From: DATAGF01 sp963813355
Lineage (GTDB): Bacteria; Actinomycetota; Thermoleophilia; Miltoncostaeales; Miltoncostaeaceae
NCBI GenBank assembly: GCA_963813355.1
Contig: CAWEYS010000003.1
Coordinates: 1 to 57,416, forward strand
DNA length: 57,416 nt
Reading direction: 5' to 3'
Positions 17,661-25,856 of the stretch are shown one piece after another. The number at the start of each line of letters is the position of its first letter. The stretch's first letter is position 1. A model generated the notes under the pieces. That model saw only the letters and a program-made list of their open reading frames with translations, did no database searches and was not told where the DNA came from. The position numbers were made by a program, and so were the translations under genes.

Positions 17661-18383
17661 GTGACCGACAGCCGGCCAGCACGAACGGCGCCCCGCCGGA
17701 TCCGGATGCGCAGGATCCGGCTCGCCGGCCTGCTGATCGTCATCGTGGCGATCGCCGCAGCCGTCGGCTTGCAGTCGCGGGTGTCGTCGTCCCCGACCGT
17801 GTTCTCGCCCTCGACGGCGTCCTCATCCGCGACGGCAGCATCACCGATTGACGCCCTTCGCAGCGAGCACCGTGGTGCGCTCGGCGAGGCTGACGGTTCC
17901 GTCCCCGACGGCACGACGGTCTTCGATGACGAGGTTCCGGGTGTCGCCGAACTCGATCCGGCGCTCCTCGGCGCCCTGCGCCAGGCCGCGACGGATGCCG
18001 CAGCCGACGGCGTCGAGTTCGTCGTCGACAGCGGCTGGCGTTCGCCGGCGTACCAGGCGCAGCTCTTCCGTGAGGCGGTCTCCAGGTACGGCTCAGAGCA
18101 GGAAGCTGCCCGATGGGTGGCCACCCCCGACACGTCCGCTCACGTGTCGGGGGACGCGGTTGACATCGGGCCCGATGCCACGCCGTGGCTGTCCGCACAC
18201 GGCGCCGCCTACGGGCTCTGTCAGATCTACGGCAACGAGCCGTGGCACTACGAACTGCGCCCGGACGCCATCGCTCACGGCTGCCCTCCCATGTACTCCG
18301 ACCCGACGCAGGATCCAAGGATGCAGCGGCCTGCGGCCGGACTACCGGGGACGGGCGCACTAGGTGCACATCACTCAGAGTGA
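17661..18383 (+). CDS. VanY-like D-Ala-D-Ala carboxypeptidase (M15)
   Basis: A 240-aa zinc metallopeptidase that trims D-Ala from peptidoglycan stem peptides outside the membrane. It has one N-terminal signal/anchor helix (LAGLLIVIVAIAAAVGL). The catalytic motifs are SAHVSGDAVDIG (S-x-H-x3-G-x-A-x-D) and EPWHYEL (W-H-x-E). VDSGWRSPAYQAQLF is the usual substrate-side strand. GTG 17661 is a plausible start; ATG 17625 and ATG 17706 are also in frame. It is divergent from the RR-HK pair, an arrangement typical of actinobacterial VanY modules on genomic islands. No vanHAX genes are present, so full glycopeptide resistance is not indicated. Confidence 0.88.
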   Translation: MTDSRPARTAPRRIRMRRIRLAGLLIVIVAIAAAVGLQSRVSSSPTVFSPSTASSSATAASPIDALRSEHRGALGEADGSVPDGTTVFDDEVPGVAELDPALLGALRQAATDAAADGVEFVVDSGWRSPAYQAQLFREAVSRYGSEQEAARWVATPDTSAHVSGDAVDIGPDATPWLSAHGAAYGLCQIYGNEPWHYELRPDAIAHGCPPMYSDPTQDPRMQRPAAGLPGTGALGAHHSE

Positions 18384-18409
18384 AGAGGCGGAAGAGGCCC
18401 AGATCCCAG

Positions 18410-18451
18410 AGCCGACGCGGGGACTCGAACCCCGGACCCCTTCATTACGAG
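18410..18451 (-). repeat. tRNA-Thr 3'-end fragment B (att-like)
   Basis: Contains the acceptor sequence, an intact alternative T arm (CGGGG, ACTCGAA loop, CCCCG), the variable region and the anticodon loop with the CGT anticodon. It then diverges before the 5' half of the anticodon stem. Same orientation as the intact tRNA 1.8 kb away. Confidence 0.7.
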
Positions 18452-18720
18452 GTAGCCGCGGCGCTTGCCGCTGGTTGCGGGTGATCGCACCGAACGGCTT
18501 GCGGTCGCCTTGTAGGCGTTCGGCAGCTCACCGATCTTGCCGCTGTTGCAGCGTGGTGTGTTGCCCACCCGTTGCCCGCGGAGCCGGGGCGAGGGGGCCC
18601 GCGACGCTGGCCGGCGCCCCGACAACCGAGGGGCGAAGCCCGTGCGGAGGGTCTTGATAGTCGATTCATGACTGCCGCGAGGAGCCCGCGACCAGCCGGT
18701 GCGCCGGCCCGACCGCTCTC
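18452..18720. other. gene-free stretch after fragment B
   Basis: I see no convincing gene or promoter here. The sequence is moderately less GC-rich at its left end, consistent with element-derived DNA next to an att site. No integrase motif could be read in any frame. Confidence 0.4.
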
Positions 18721-19851
18721 TCAATCGTCGGGGGGCCGGTCGGGCGCCGGGTCGAGCTCGGGGCAGCCACACCCGCCGAGCTGCTCGTCCGTGTCCTCGA
18801 GGTCGATGAGCGGCTGGTCGTCATCGTCGTCATCGGCCCGTGCCGGGTCGAGCCCGGCCGCGAGCATCTCCTGCCCGGTGAACGGCGACAGGATCCGGAT
18901 CGGGAAGTCGCGAACGGTCTTGCGCCTGCGAACGTCGGCTCCGCTCACCCGCAGGCGATAGTCGCCGGGCCGCATCTGACCGGTCCGCAGGAGCCCGTCG
19001 CCCGAGGGGCTCTTGAGCGTCACCCGGTAAACGATGTCGGGCTGGGTGCGGTGGCGGGTCGATGACACCGTGTACAGCAGGTTGCCCACGGGGGTGATCG
19101 GGATGCGATCCATCCGGAAGAGGTGGTAGGGCCCGACGGCGACGCGGTCGGCATCGTCGAAGATCACGTAGGTCATGCTGTAGAGGCCGGTGCCGAGCCC
19201 GCCCTGGCTCTGGACGTCGTGGGCGCGGACGCAGAGGCCGACCGGTCCCCGCAGGGCGTCGAGCTCCATCGGGCGACCGTGGGGGCTCATCGCACTGAGC
19301 GCTCCGATCACCGGGGGCGAATGGTCCTCGTAGCCGATCAGCCCGCCGAAGGCGAGCGGATTGACGGGCTGGCCCTCGTGGTAGCGGCTCAGGTGGACGT
19401 GGCCCTGTCCCTCGTAGACCGTCCCCAGCACGGTACGCATCGCTCGCACCCGCGCGCCCTCGCGGATTGTGTCGTCGAGGTGCACGTACCGGAAGTCCCC
19501 GACCTGCACCCAGCGCCCGTAGCCGGTCCCGCCGCCGATCCGCGCCACGCCGCTGGTGATGGCGTACACCTTGGTGCCGTCGGGGGCCTTGATGTCGATG
19601 CCGTGGTGGACGATCCGCTTGCCGGGGACCGAGAGCTGGTTGAGGTGCTCCAGCGCGTGCACCAGCGCCGCCCCGCGCTTGCCGGCGGCGGCCTGCACGC
19701 CGACCAGCCCGCGCGGCTCGCCGAAGGTTGCCCGCACGGGATGCGGGCTGTCGAAAGGCCTGAGCGGCCAGTGCAGCCGCCGCCCGGGAAACCGCCCGGC
19801 CCCGACGGGGGGGGACGAGCGCGACATGAGCATCCGCCGCACCCTGTTCAT
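18721..19851 (-). CDS. M23-type peptidase-like protein
   Basis: A 376-aa protein with a LytM/M23 domain at about residues 40-165. IVHHGIDIKAPDGTKVYAIT carries the first zinc ligands (H-x3-D) and GHVHLSRYHEG the H-x-H motif. Such domains cut peptidoglycan cross-bridges or act as degenerate activators. The C-terminal 200 residues are beta-rich (VYRVTLKSPSGDG, RPGDYRLRVSGAD) and end in an acidic, Asp-rich tail with a Cys-Gly-Cys element. No clear signal peptide is visible from ATG 19851, so export is uncertain, or the true start differs. It lies between fragment B and the intact tRNA-Thr, i.e. in the youngest segment of the island. Confidence 0.75.
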   Translation of the reverse strand: MNRVRRMLMSRSSPPVGAGRFPGRRLHWPLRPFDSPHPVRATFGEPRGLVGVQAAAGKRGAALVHALEHLNQLSVPGKRIVHHGIDIKAPDGTKVYAITSGVARIGGGTGYGRWVQVGDFRYVHLDDTIREGARVRAMRTVLGTVYEGQGHVHLSRYHEGQPVNPLAFGGLIGYEDHSPPVIGALSAMSPHGRPMELDALRGPVGLCVRAHDVQSQGGLGTGLYSMTYVIFDDADRVAVGPYHLFRMDRIPITPVGNLLYTVSSTRHRTQPDIVYRVTLKSPSGDGLLRTGQMRPGDYRLRVSGADVRRRKTVRDFPIRILSPFTGQEMLAAGLDPARADDDDDDQPLIDLEDTDEQLGGCGCPELDPAPDRPPDD

Positions 19852-20219
19852 GTCACCTCATGGGACGGGAGGCGGACGACGAGCGCGACGTCGTTTCCGC
19901 GTCGGTCGGGTCCCGCCGCCGTGGCGTCGATTCCCGCCGACGTTACGTCCGGTCCAGGGGCCGAGGCAAGGGCACGACGTGCCCGGACCTACGAGAACAT
20001 CAGCGCTCCTTCGTCTGCAACGCGCCAATAACGCCCGCCGCCCGGCTCATGCGCATCGAGCGGGCGCCGGTCCGCCGCGTGATCGAGTCTGCCAAGGGAG
20101 GCGCTCGACCGGATCGAGCCGGGCGTGGCGCCACTCGAGTCGCCGGCCGGTGTCCTCGGGGTGGCAGGCCGAGGCGGGCGGGACCCAATGCCGACTTGCC
20201 TGCGGCGGGTCCCGAAGCA
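19852..20219. other. gene-free stretch between M23 gene and tRNA-Thr
   Basis: I see no gene. It would hold the M23 gene promoter (minus strand) and the attachment junction next to the tRNA 3' end, but I found no confident hexamers. Confidence 0.35.
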
Positions 20220-20292
20220 AGCCGACGCCCGGACTCGAACCGGGGACCCCTTCATTACGAGTGAAGTGCTCTGCCAGCTGAGCTACGTCGGC
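20220..20292 (-). tRNA. tRNA-Thr (anticodon CGT)
   Basis: A complete 73-nt cloverleaf on the minus strand. The acceptor is GCCGACG paired with CGTCGGC. The D arm is AGCTCAGCTGGCAGAGC, the anticodon stem CTTCA/TGAAG with loop CTCGTAA (anticodon CGT, reading ACG), and the T arm CCCGG-TTCGAGT-CCGGG. CCA is not encoded. It is the only full copy; three 3'-end fragments lie to its left at 18410, 15490 and 11875, as expected at an integration hotspot. Confidence 0.95.
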
Positions 20293-20405
20293 CCGGGCCC
20301 CGTCGGAGGGGCCGCGAGCAGCGGAGTCTAGCGCCGGGCCGCCCCTCACCGAACCCTTACCGAGGCCGTGACGTTCGCTCGCTCGGCCCTCGACGAGCGC
20401 CTCCT

Positions 20406-20411
20406 ACCGTC
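20406..20411 (+). promoter_or_regulatory. -10 element upstream of the small-peptide/ABC/kinase operon
   Basis: TACCGT at 20406-20411 would start transcription near 20418, giving a leader of about 33 nt with AGGAG before ATG 20451. Confidence 0.4.
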
Positions 20412-20450
20412 CTCTCCGATCGCTCGACCAACGACGACAGGAGAGACGAG

Positions 20451-20591
20451 ATGTCACGAGGCAGAGGCGGTGGGCACTTCGATGACCTGGCCCCGGCCAG
20501 GCGCCGGCGCCGCCGGCGCCGCCGCACGCGCACCGGCACCGGCACGCGCACCCGGGGTCGCACCCGGACGCGGACCCGCACCGGCCGCTAG
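20451..20591 (+). CDS. 46-aa Arg/Thr-rich basic peptide
   Basis: A small gene between a promoter and the ABC exporter gene. ATG 20451 has AGGAG 8-12 nt upstream, and the stop TAG is 5 nt before the GTG of the exporter, so the two should be co-expressed. The product starts MSRGRGGGHFDDLAPA, followed by nine consecutive Arg and then an alternating Arg/Thr/Gly tail. It has no Cys and no signal peptide, and its charge suggests nucleic-acid or membrane binding. Low-complexity coding in GC-rich DNA can arise by chance; the RBS, tight spacing and operon position argue that it is real. I know no family. Confidence 0.5.
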   Translation: MSRGRGGGHFDDLAPARRRRRRRRRTRTGTGTRTRGRTRTRTRTGR

Positions 20592-20596
20592 GTCTG

Positions 20597-22426
20597 GTGT
20601 CCGGCTCGCCGCCGCCACGAGTCTCGTGGGCGGTCCGCCTGCGGCGCCTCTTCGTCCTCGACGAGGACCCTGCGGCGCTCGTGGCGGCGGCGCCGCCGGT
20701 TCCGGTGCGCGCGATCGTGCGCCGGTTCTGGCCCTACGCCCGCCCGTACCGCGCGGCCCTGCTGGCCGTGCTGGGGCTGGCGGCGCTCGCGCCGGTGATC
20801 GACGCCGCCACGGTCTGGATGTTCAAGGTCGTGGTGGACGACGTCCTGGTGCCCCAGGACTTCAGCCTGTTCGTCTGGGTGGCCGCGGCCTACCTCGGGC
20901 TCGTGTTGCTCGACGGCGTGGTCTCGTTCGCGGACGACTACCTGCTCACGTCGGTGAGCGAGCGCTTCCTGCTGCGCCTGCGCACCGACGTCTTCCGCCA
21001 CCTGCACCGGCTGTCGCCGAGCTTCCACGACCGCCGTCGCCTCGGGGACACGATGTCCCGCGTCACGAGCGACGTTGCGGCGATCGAGGGCTTCGTGCTC
21101 TCGGGCGTGGTCGACGCGCTCTCGGCGGTCGTGCGGCTGGCGGTCTTCGGGGCGGTGCTGTTCGTGCTGTCGTGGCGGCTGGCGCTCGCGGCGCTGGTGG
21201 TGGCGCCCCTGTTCTGGCTGGCCTCGCGCTACTTCTCGCGCCTCATGCGCGCGGCCTCGCGCGAGCGGCGGCGGGTGAGCGGCTCGCTCGGGGCGCTGGC
21301 CGAGGAGAGCCTGTCGAACGTCTCGCTCGTGCAGGCCTACGAGGCCGCCGACCACGAGGCGGGGCGCTTCCACCACCACGGACGCCGGGCGATGCTCGCC
21401 CAGCTCACCGCGACGCGCATCCAGGGCCTGTTCGCCCCGCTCGTCGACCTGATCGAGGTCGGCGGCGGGCTCGTGGTGCTGGGGGTGGGGACCTACGAGC
21501 TGAGCCAGGGCCGGCTGAGCCTGGGTGGGCTGCTGGCGTTCATGGTGTACCTCAGCCGCATCTATTCGCCGCTGCGGGGGCTCACGAGCCTGGTGAACTC
21601 GCTGTTCTCGGCCGCGGCGGCCGCCGAGCGGGTGATCGAGCTGCTCGACGCGCGGCCCGCGGTGACCGAGCGGCCCGGGGCGCTGCGGCCCGAGCGCCTG
21701 CGGGGGGCGGTCGCGGTGGAGGACGTCTGGTTCACCTACCCCGGGGCGCCCGGGCCGGCCCTGCGGGGCGTGGACCTGCGCGCCGAGCCGGGCGAGCTCG
21801 TGGCGGTGGTCGGCGCGAGCGGCTCGGGCAAGTCGACGCTCGCCCGCCTGCTGCTGCGCCTGGACGACCCGGGCGCCGGCGCGGTGCGCCTGGACGGACA
21901 CGACCTGCGCGACCTGTCGCTCGACTCCGTGCGCGGCAACGTCACGCTCCTTCTGCAGGAGGCGCTGGTCATCGACGGGACGGTCGCCGACAACATCGCC
22001 TACGGCCGGCCCGAGGCGACGCCGGCGCAGATCGCCGCCGCCGCCGTGGCCGCCGACGCCCACGACTTCATCATGCGCCTGCCCGACGGCTACGCGACCC
22101 AGGTCGGTCAGAAGGGGCGCGCGCTGTCGGGGGGCCAGCGCCAGCGGGTGGCGATCGCGCGGGCCTTCCTGCGCGCCAGCCCGGTGCTCGTGATGGACGA
22201 GCCGACCACCGGCCTCGATCCGACGGCCGGCGCCAACGTGATGGCGCCCCTCCTGAGGCCGGCTCCCGACCGCGCCACGATCGTCATCTCGCACGACCTC
22301 GAGGTCGCCCGCTGGGCCACGCGCGTGGTGTGCCTGGAGGGCGGGCGGGTCGTGGAGGAGGGCACGCACGCGGAGCTCCTCGGCCGCGACGGCGCCTACG
22401 CGCGCCTCTGGAGCCGGGCGGCGTGA
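20597..22426 (+). CDS. ABC exporter, fused permease-ATPase (MsbA/MDR-like)
   Basis: A 609-aa half-transporter. The N-terminal region to about residue 340 holds six membrane helices (type IV ABC exporter fold), including ALLAVLGLAALAPVIDAATV and LAVFGAVLFVLSWRLALAAL. The nucleotide-binding domain has Walker A GASGSGKST (about 405), Q-loop LLLQEAL, signature ALSGGQRQR, Walker B VLVMDEPTTGLD and the H-loop in IVISHDLE. It should act as a homodimer in the membrane; the cargo is unknown. It follows the basic peptide gene by 5 nt and overlaps the kinase gene by 4 nt (GTGA). There is no N-terminal C39 peptidase domain, so it does not process a leader peptide itself. Confidence 0.92.
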   Translation: MSGSPPPRVSWAVRLRRLFVLDEDPAALVAAAPPVPVRAIVRRFWPYARPYRAALLAVLGLAALAPVIDAATVWMFKVVVDDVLVPQDFSLFVWVAAAYLGLVLLDGVVSFADDYLLTSVSERFLLRLRTDVFRHLHRLSPSFHDRRRLGDTMSRVTSDVAAIEGFVLSGVVDALSAVVRLAVFGAVLFVLSWRLALAALVVAPLFWLASRYFSRLMRAASRERRRVSGSLGALAEESLSNVSLVQAYEAADHEAGRFHHHGRRAMLAQLTATRIQGLFAPLVDLIEVGGGLVVLGVGTYELSQGRLSLGGLLAFMVYLSRIYSPLRGLTSLVNSLFSAAAAAERVIELLDARPAVTERPGALRPERLRGAVAVEDVWFTYPGAPGPALRGVDLRAEPGELVAVVGASGSGKSTLARLLLRLDDPGAGAVRLDGHDLRDLSLDSVRGNVTLLLQEALVIDGTVADNIAYGRPEATPAQIAAAAVAADAHDFIMRLPDGYATQVGQKGRALSGGQRQRVAIARAFLRASPVLVMDEPTTGLDPTAGANVMAPLLRPAPDRATIVISHDLEVARWATRVVCLEGGRVVEEGTHAELLGRDGAYARLWSRAA

Positions 22427-23220
22427 GCGGTCGCAACGGATCCCGGCCCCTGCGGCGCGGCGCCGTCCTGGCGCCCGGCTACCGGGTGGTGGAGCACATC
22501 AGCCGCGGGCGGCCGCTCGACGTCTACGACGCCTGGAGCGAGACCCGGCGCACGCGCTGCGTCGCCAAGCGCCTGCGCCCGGACTGCGCCGACGATGCGA
22601 GCGCGCGGCGGCGGCTGCTGGCCGAGGGGAGGATGCTGCGGCGCCTGTCGCACCCCCACCTCGTCCGCGCCTACGAGGTGATCGCGCGCCCGGAGCCGAC
22701 GGTGATCCTCGAGCCGCTCCCCGGCGACACCCTGGACCACCTGGTCCACGAGGGTTCCGGGCGGCTGCCCGCCGCGGCCGTCGCCGGTCTGGGCCGCCAG
22801 CTCGCCTCGGCCGTCGCCTACCTCCACGGCGAGGGCGTGCTCCACCTCGACCTCAAGCCCTCCAACGTCGTCGTCCACGCCGGGCGCGCCACGCTGATCG
22901 ACCTGAGCGTGGCGCGCCCGCCCGGGCGGGTGCGCCGCGGGCTGGGGACGCCCGCCTACATGTCCCCCGAGCAGGCGCGCGGCGGGGCGGTGGACGCCAA
23001 GGCCGACGTCTGGGGCCTGGGCTGCGTCCTCTACGAGGCGGCCACCGGCGCCATGCCGTTCGACGACGACGCCGACCCCGACCGCGCCGCGCCGCCGGTC
23101 CGCGCCCGGCGGCGGCTGCCGGCGGCCCTCGCCGGGGCGATCGACGGCTGCCTGGCCCCCGACCCGGCCCGGCGGCCCGGAGTCACCGATCTGTGGCGGG
23201 AGCTGGGGGGGAGGCGCTGA
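22423..23220 (+). CDS. Hanks-type Ser/Thr protein kinase with divergent motifs
   Basis: A 265-aa cytosolic kinase without a membrane segment or PASTA domains. The ATP-anchoring Lys is in CVAKRLRPD. The catalytic loop reads HLDLKPSNVVV, so the usual HRD is HLD, but Asp, Lys and Asn are kept. The Mg-binding DFG is DLS within LIDLSVARP. GTPAYMSPEQ is the activation-segment end. The glycine-rich loop (ISRGRPLDVYDAW) is poor. The kinase is therefore probably active but lacks the HRD Arg used for activation-loop control. GTG 22423 overlaps the exporter stop, indicating translational coupling and a functional link to it. It is convergent with the sensor kinase gene. Confidence 0.87.
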   Translation: MSGRNGSRPLRRGAVLAPGYRVVEHISRGRPLDVYDAWSETRRTRCVAKRLRPDCADDASARRRLLAEGRMLRRLSHPHLVRAYEVIARPEPTVILEPLPGDTLDHLVHEGSGRLPAAAVAGLGRQLASAVAYLHGEGVLHLDLKPSNVVVHAGRATLIDLSVARPPGRVRRGLGTPAYMSPEQARGGAVDAKADVWGLGCVLYEAATGAMPFDDDADPDRAAPPVRARRRLPAALAGAIDGCLAPDPARRPGVTDLWRELGGRR

Positions 23221-24608
23221 GGGAGGGCGCGGGCGGCGTGGGGAGGGTGATGACCGCGTCGGTGCCGCCCCCGTCGCCAGGGCGCAGCTCGGCCGTCCCG
23301 CCCGAGGCGGTGGCCAGGCGGTCGACGATCGCGAGCCCAAGGCCGGAGCCGCCCCGTCCGGTCGCCCCGCTGCGCCAGAAGCGGTCGAAGGCGTGGCGGC
23401 GCTCCTCGTCGCTCAGCCCCGGCCCCTGGTCGATCACGTGGACCTCCACGCGGCCGTCGGCCCGCGCCGCCCGGACCGTCACGGTCGAGCCGCGGGGAGA
23501 GGCCTTGACGGCGTTGTCGATGAGGTTGTCGAGCATCTGGTCCACGGCGCCGGGCACCGCCATCGCCCTGACCGGCTCGGCGTCGGAGCCCAGCGTCACG
23601 CCCTGCCGGTCGGCCAGCGCCTCGTGGGCCGCGACCCGGTCGGCGACCACCTCGCCCACGGCGATCTCGTCGAGGGGCGGCTCGGTCGAACTCGGCCCGC
23701 GCCAGCACGAGGAGGCCGTCGATGATCCCCGACAGGCGCTCGACCTCGACCAGCGCCGCGTCGATGTCGCGGCGCCCGTCGCCGTCGCCGTCGCGCAGGT
23801 TCTCGAGCCGCAGCCGCAGCGCGGCGAGGGGCGTGCGCAGCTGGTGCGAGGCGTCGGCGGCGAAGTCGCGCTGGGAGGCGACGAGCCGCTCGAGCCGGCC
23901 GGCCATGGCGTCGAAGCTGGTCGCCAGGTCCTGCACCTCGCGCGGCCCGGGCCCCTCGCCCACCCGCGTCGAGAGCTCGCCGCGGCCGAGGGAGACGGCC
24001 GACTGGCGCAGCCGCTGCAGCGGGTTCGTCATGGTGCGGGCGAGCACCAGGCCGATCGCCCCCACGGCCGCGATCCCCACCAGCGTCACGCCCGCCAGCA
24101 GGAGCCAGTAGCGCCGGATGTCGGCGTCGATCTCGTCGGTGGGGAAGGTGATGCGGACCGCGCCGAGCACCCTGCCGCCCGACGCGACCGGGACGGCCAC
24201 GGCCAGGAGGTTCTCGCCCAGGGTGCTCGAGAAGCGCTCGCCGCTGGCGATGTCGCCCGCGAGGGCCTGTGCGATCTCCGGGCGGGAGGCGAAGGAGCGG
24301 GGCGCGCCCGGCCCGTCAGGGTCGTCGGAGTCGGCGATCAGCCGACCCTGGGCGTCGACCAGCACGACGCGCCCGTCGGTGTCGTCCTGGTAGCGGCGGG
24401 CGATCGTCCAGAGATCGCGGCGCTGCTCCGGTGTGGGGTCGGCCACCGCTTCGCTGCCGAGCGAGGCGAGCGTGAAGGCGTCGCGCTCGACGCGCGCGCT
24501 CAGGTCGCTGCGCTGGCTGTCGGCGAAGGTGAGCCCCAGCGGGATCACGAGCGCGAGCAGCAGGATGGCGGCCAGCACCAGGTATGTGCCGACCAGCCGG
24601 CGGGTCAC
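23183..24608 (-). CDS. sensor histidine kinase (one frame break)
   Basis: A membrane sensor kinase of about 475 residues. TM1 is at the N-terminus (YLVLAAILLLALVIPLGLTF). A periplasmic sensor region of about 130 residues follows (RRYQDDTDGRVVLVDAQGRL, Cache/PAS-like), then TM2 (LLLAGVTLVGIAAVGAIGLV), HAMP and the H-box FAADASHQLRTPL. After ARAE a +1 indel (near 23689-23691) moves the frame; the rest (MLDNLIDNAVKASP as N-box, DQGPGLSD, GSGLGLAIV) continues to 23183. Both halves are intact and in order, so sequence error is likely. GTG 24608 overlaps the response-regulator stop by 4 nt. Confidence 0.8.
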
Positions 24609-25264
24609 CCGGGATCCCTCAGGCGGAAGCCGACGGAGCGGGAGGTCTCGATCCAGGCCGGATCGCCCAGCTTGCGCCGCAGGGCCGCCACGTGGACGTC
24701 GATGGCCTTCGGCGACCCGTACCACTCGCCGCCCCAGAGCTCGCGGAAGATCGCCTCCCGCTCGACCACCACGCCCGGCCGGGACGCGAGCAGGGCCAGC
24801 AGCTCGAACTCGCGCGGGGTCAGCTCGAGCTCGCGCCCGTCCAGGCGCGCGAGGCGGGCGGGCACGTCAACCTGCAGGGGCCCGACGACCAGCGTCTCCG
24901 CTGGAGCCGCCGCCCCGTCGCTGCGCCGGGAGACCGCCCGGATGCGCGCGAGCAGCTGGCGGAAGCCGAAGGGCTTCACCAGGTAGTCGTCGGCGCCGAT
25001 CTCGAGCCCGACGACGATGTCAACCTCCTCCCCGCGCGCCGTGATCATGATGATCGGCACGCGGGAGCGGCCGCGCAGCTCGCGCGCGACGTCGAAGCCG
25101 TCGATGTCGGGCAGCCGGAGGTCCAGCAGCACCAGGTCGGGCTCGGGCGCCGCGAGGGCGTCGGCGCCGTTGTCGACGTGGGTCACGTCGAACCCCTCGC
25201 GCGTCAGCCCCTCGACCAGCGGCTCGGCGATGGCGTGCTCGTCCTCGACCAGCAGGATCCTCAT
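24605..25264 (-). CDS. response regulator (OmpR/PhoB family)
   Basis: About 219 aa. The receiver has VEDEH, the phosphorylated Asp in LVLLDLRLPD, Thr in IMITARG and Lys in YLVKPFGF. The winged-helix output domain has LTPREFELLALLASRPG and AIDVHVAALRRKLGDP. I prefer the start ATG 25264 (MRILLVEDEH); ATG 25273 is in frame. It is co-transcribed with the sensor kinase (GTGA overlap). The target genes are not evident; the convergent ABC/kinase operon is the nearest candidate. Confidence 0.9.
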   Translation of the reverse strand: MRILLVEDEHAIAEPLVEGLTREGFDVTHVDNGADALAAPEPDLVLLDLRLPDIDGFDVARELRGRSRVPIIMITARGEEVDIVVGLEIGADDYLVKPFGFRQLLARIRAVSRRSDGAAAPAETLVVGPLQVDVPARLARLDGRELELTPREFELLALLASRPGVVVEREAIFRELWGGEWYGSPKAIDVHVAALRRKLGDPAWIETSRSVGFRLRDPG

Positions 25265-25353
25265 TCCGACCATTGTGGTGTCTTCGGCGCCGGGCGCCAG
25301 GGCCTTTACCGTTGCCTTGACGAACCCTCGCCCGACGCTGGCCCTGGAGCGCC

Positions 25354-25359
25354 TACCCT
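25354..25359 (+). promoter_or_regulatory. -10 element of leaderless TM-linker gene
   Basis: TACCCT lies 7 nt before ATG 25367, the leaderless spacing seen elsewhere in the window. Confidence 0.45.
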
Positions 25360-25366
25360 TGGGTGC

Positions 25367-25796
25367 ATGAGATCCTGGATCGGGAACCGGGCGCCGATGA
25401 TCCGCATCGCCCTGATCGTCGTGGCGATCGCCGCCGGCGCGTTCGCGCTGAACCTCTTCCTGTTCGATGCGGCCGACTCGACGGGGTCCGCCGGGCGCCT
25501 CAGCCCGCGGGCCGACGACCTGCCGCTCCCCACGGTCACCACGGAAAGGCCCGGCGCCGCGGCCACGACGACCTCCGGCGCCGACGACGCCGGGCGGACC
25601 GCGACGACGACCTCCGGCGGCACCACCACCTCGGCCGACGACCGCTCCGACGACGGGCTCCGACGACCGGGGCTCCGACGACCGCGGCTCCGACGACCGC
25701 GGCTCGGACGACTCGTCCGGACGCGGATCGGGCGGGGACGACGACGGCGGCGGTGGCCGCGGCCGCGGCCGGGGCCGGGGCGGCGACGACGACTGA
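25367..25796 (+). CDS. single-TM protein with Asp/Gly/Arg-rich tail (one frame break)
   Basis: About 142 residues. An N-terminal membrane anchor (MIRIALIVVAIAAGAFALNLFLF) precedes a Thr/Pro linker and a low-complexity tail. With one G removed from 25655-25657 the tail reads repeated SDDRG units, then GRGSGGDDDGGGGRGRGRGR, and ends in GGDDD with a TGA at 25796. In the uncorrected frame the tail becomes Arg/Pro-rich and runs on past the natural end. The function is unknown; acidic extracellular tails often bind cations. The gene is leaderless. Confidence 0.55.
25656..25715 (+). repeat. 15-bp imperfect tandem repeat (four units)
   Basis: Four units of GGCTCCGACGACCGC, the last one degenerate. 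They encode GSDDR in the frame restored by the single-base correction just before them. The repeat is prone to slippage, which may explain the frame break. Confidence 0.75.
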
Positions 25797-25856
25797 CCGC
25801 GGGGGCGCCGGGCGGACCCGGAGCCGAGGCCCCGGGTCCCGCCGCGGCAGGCCCTG

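Noticed and set aside
17661..18383. Full vancomycin-resistance operon
   Set aside because: Only regulator, sensor and VanY-like genes are present; no D-Ala-D-Lac ligase, dehydrogenase or VanX.
18452..18720. A second integrase remnant next to fragment B
   Set aside because: I looked for R, H-x-x-R and Y motifs in all frames and found none.
20368..22422. The upstream two thirds of a 950-codon frame ending in the kinase
   Set aside because: Only the part from GTG 22423 shows kinase motifs; upstream is a shadow of the ABC exporter.
25656..25715. Possible CRISPR-like short repeat
   Set aside because: 15-bp units are contiguous without spacers and lie in a low-complexity coding tail.
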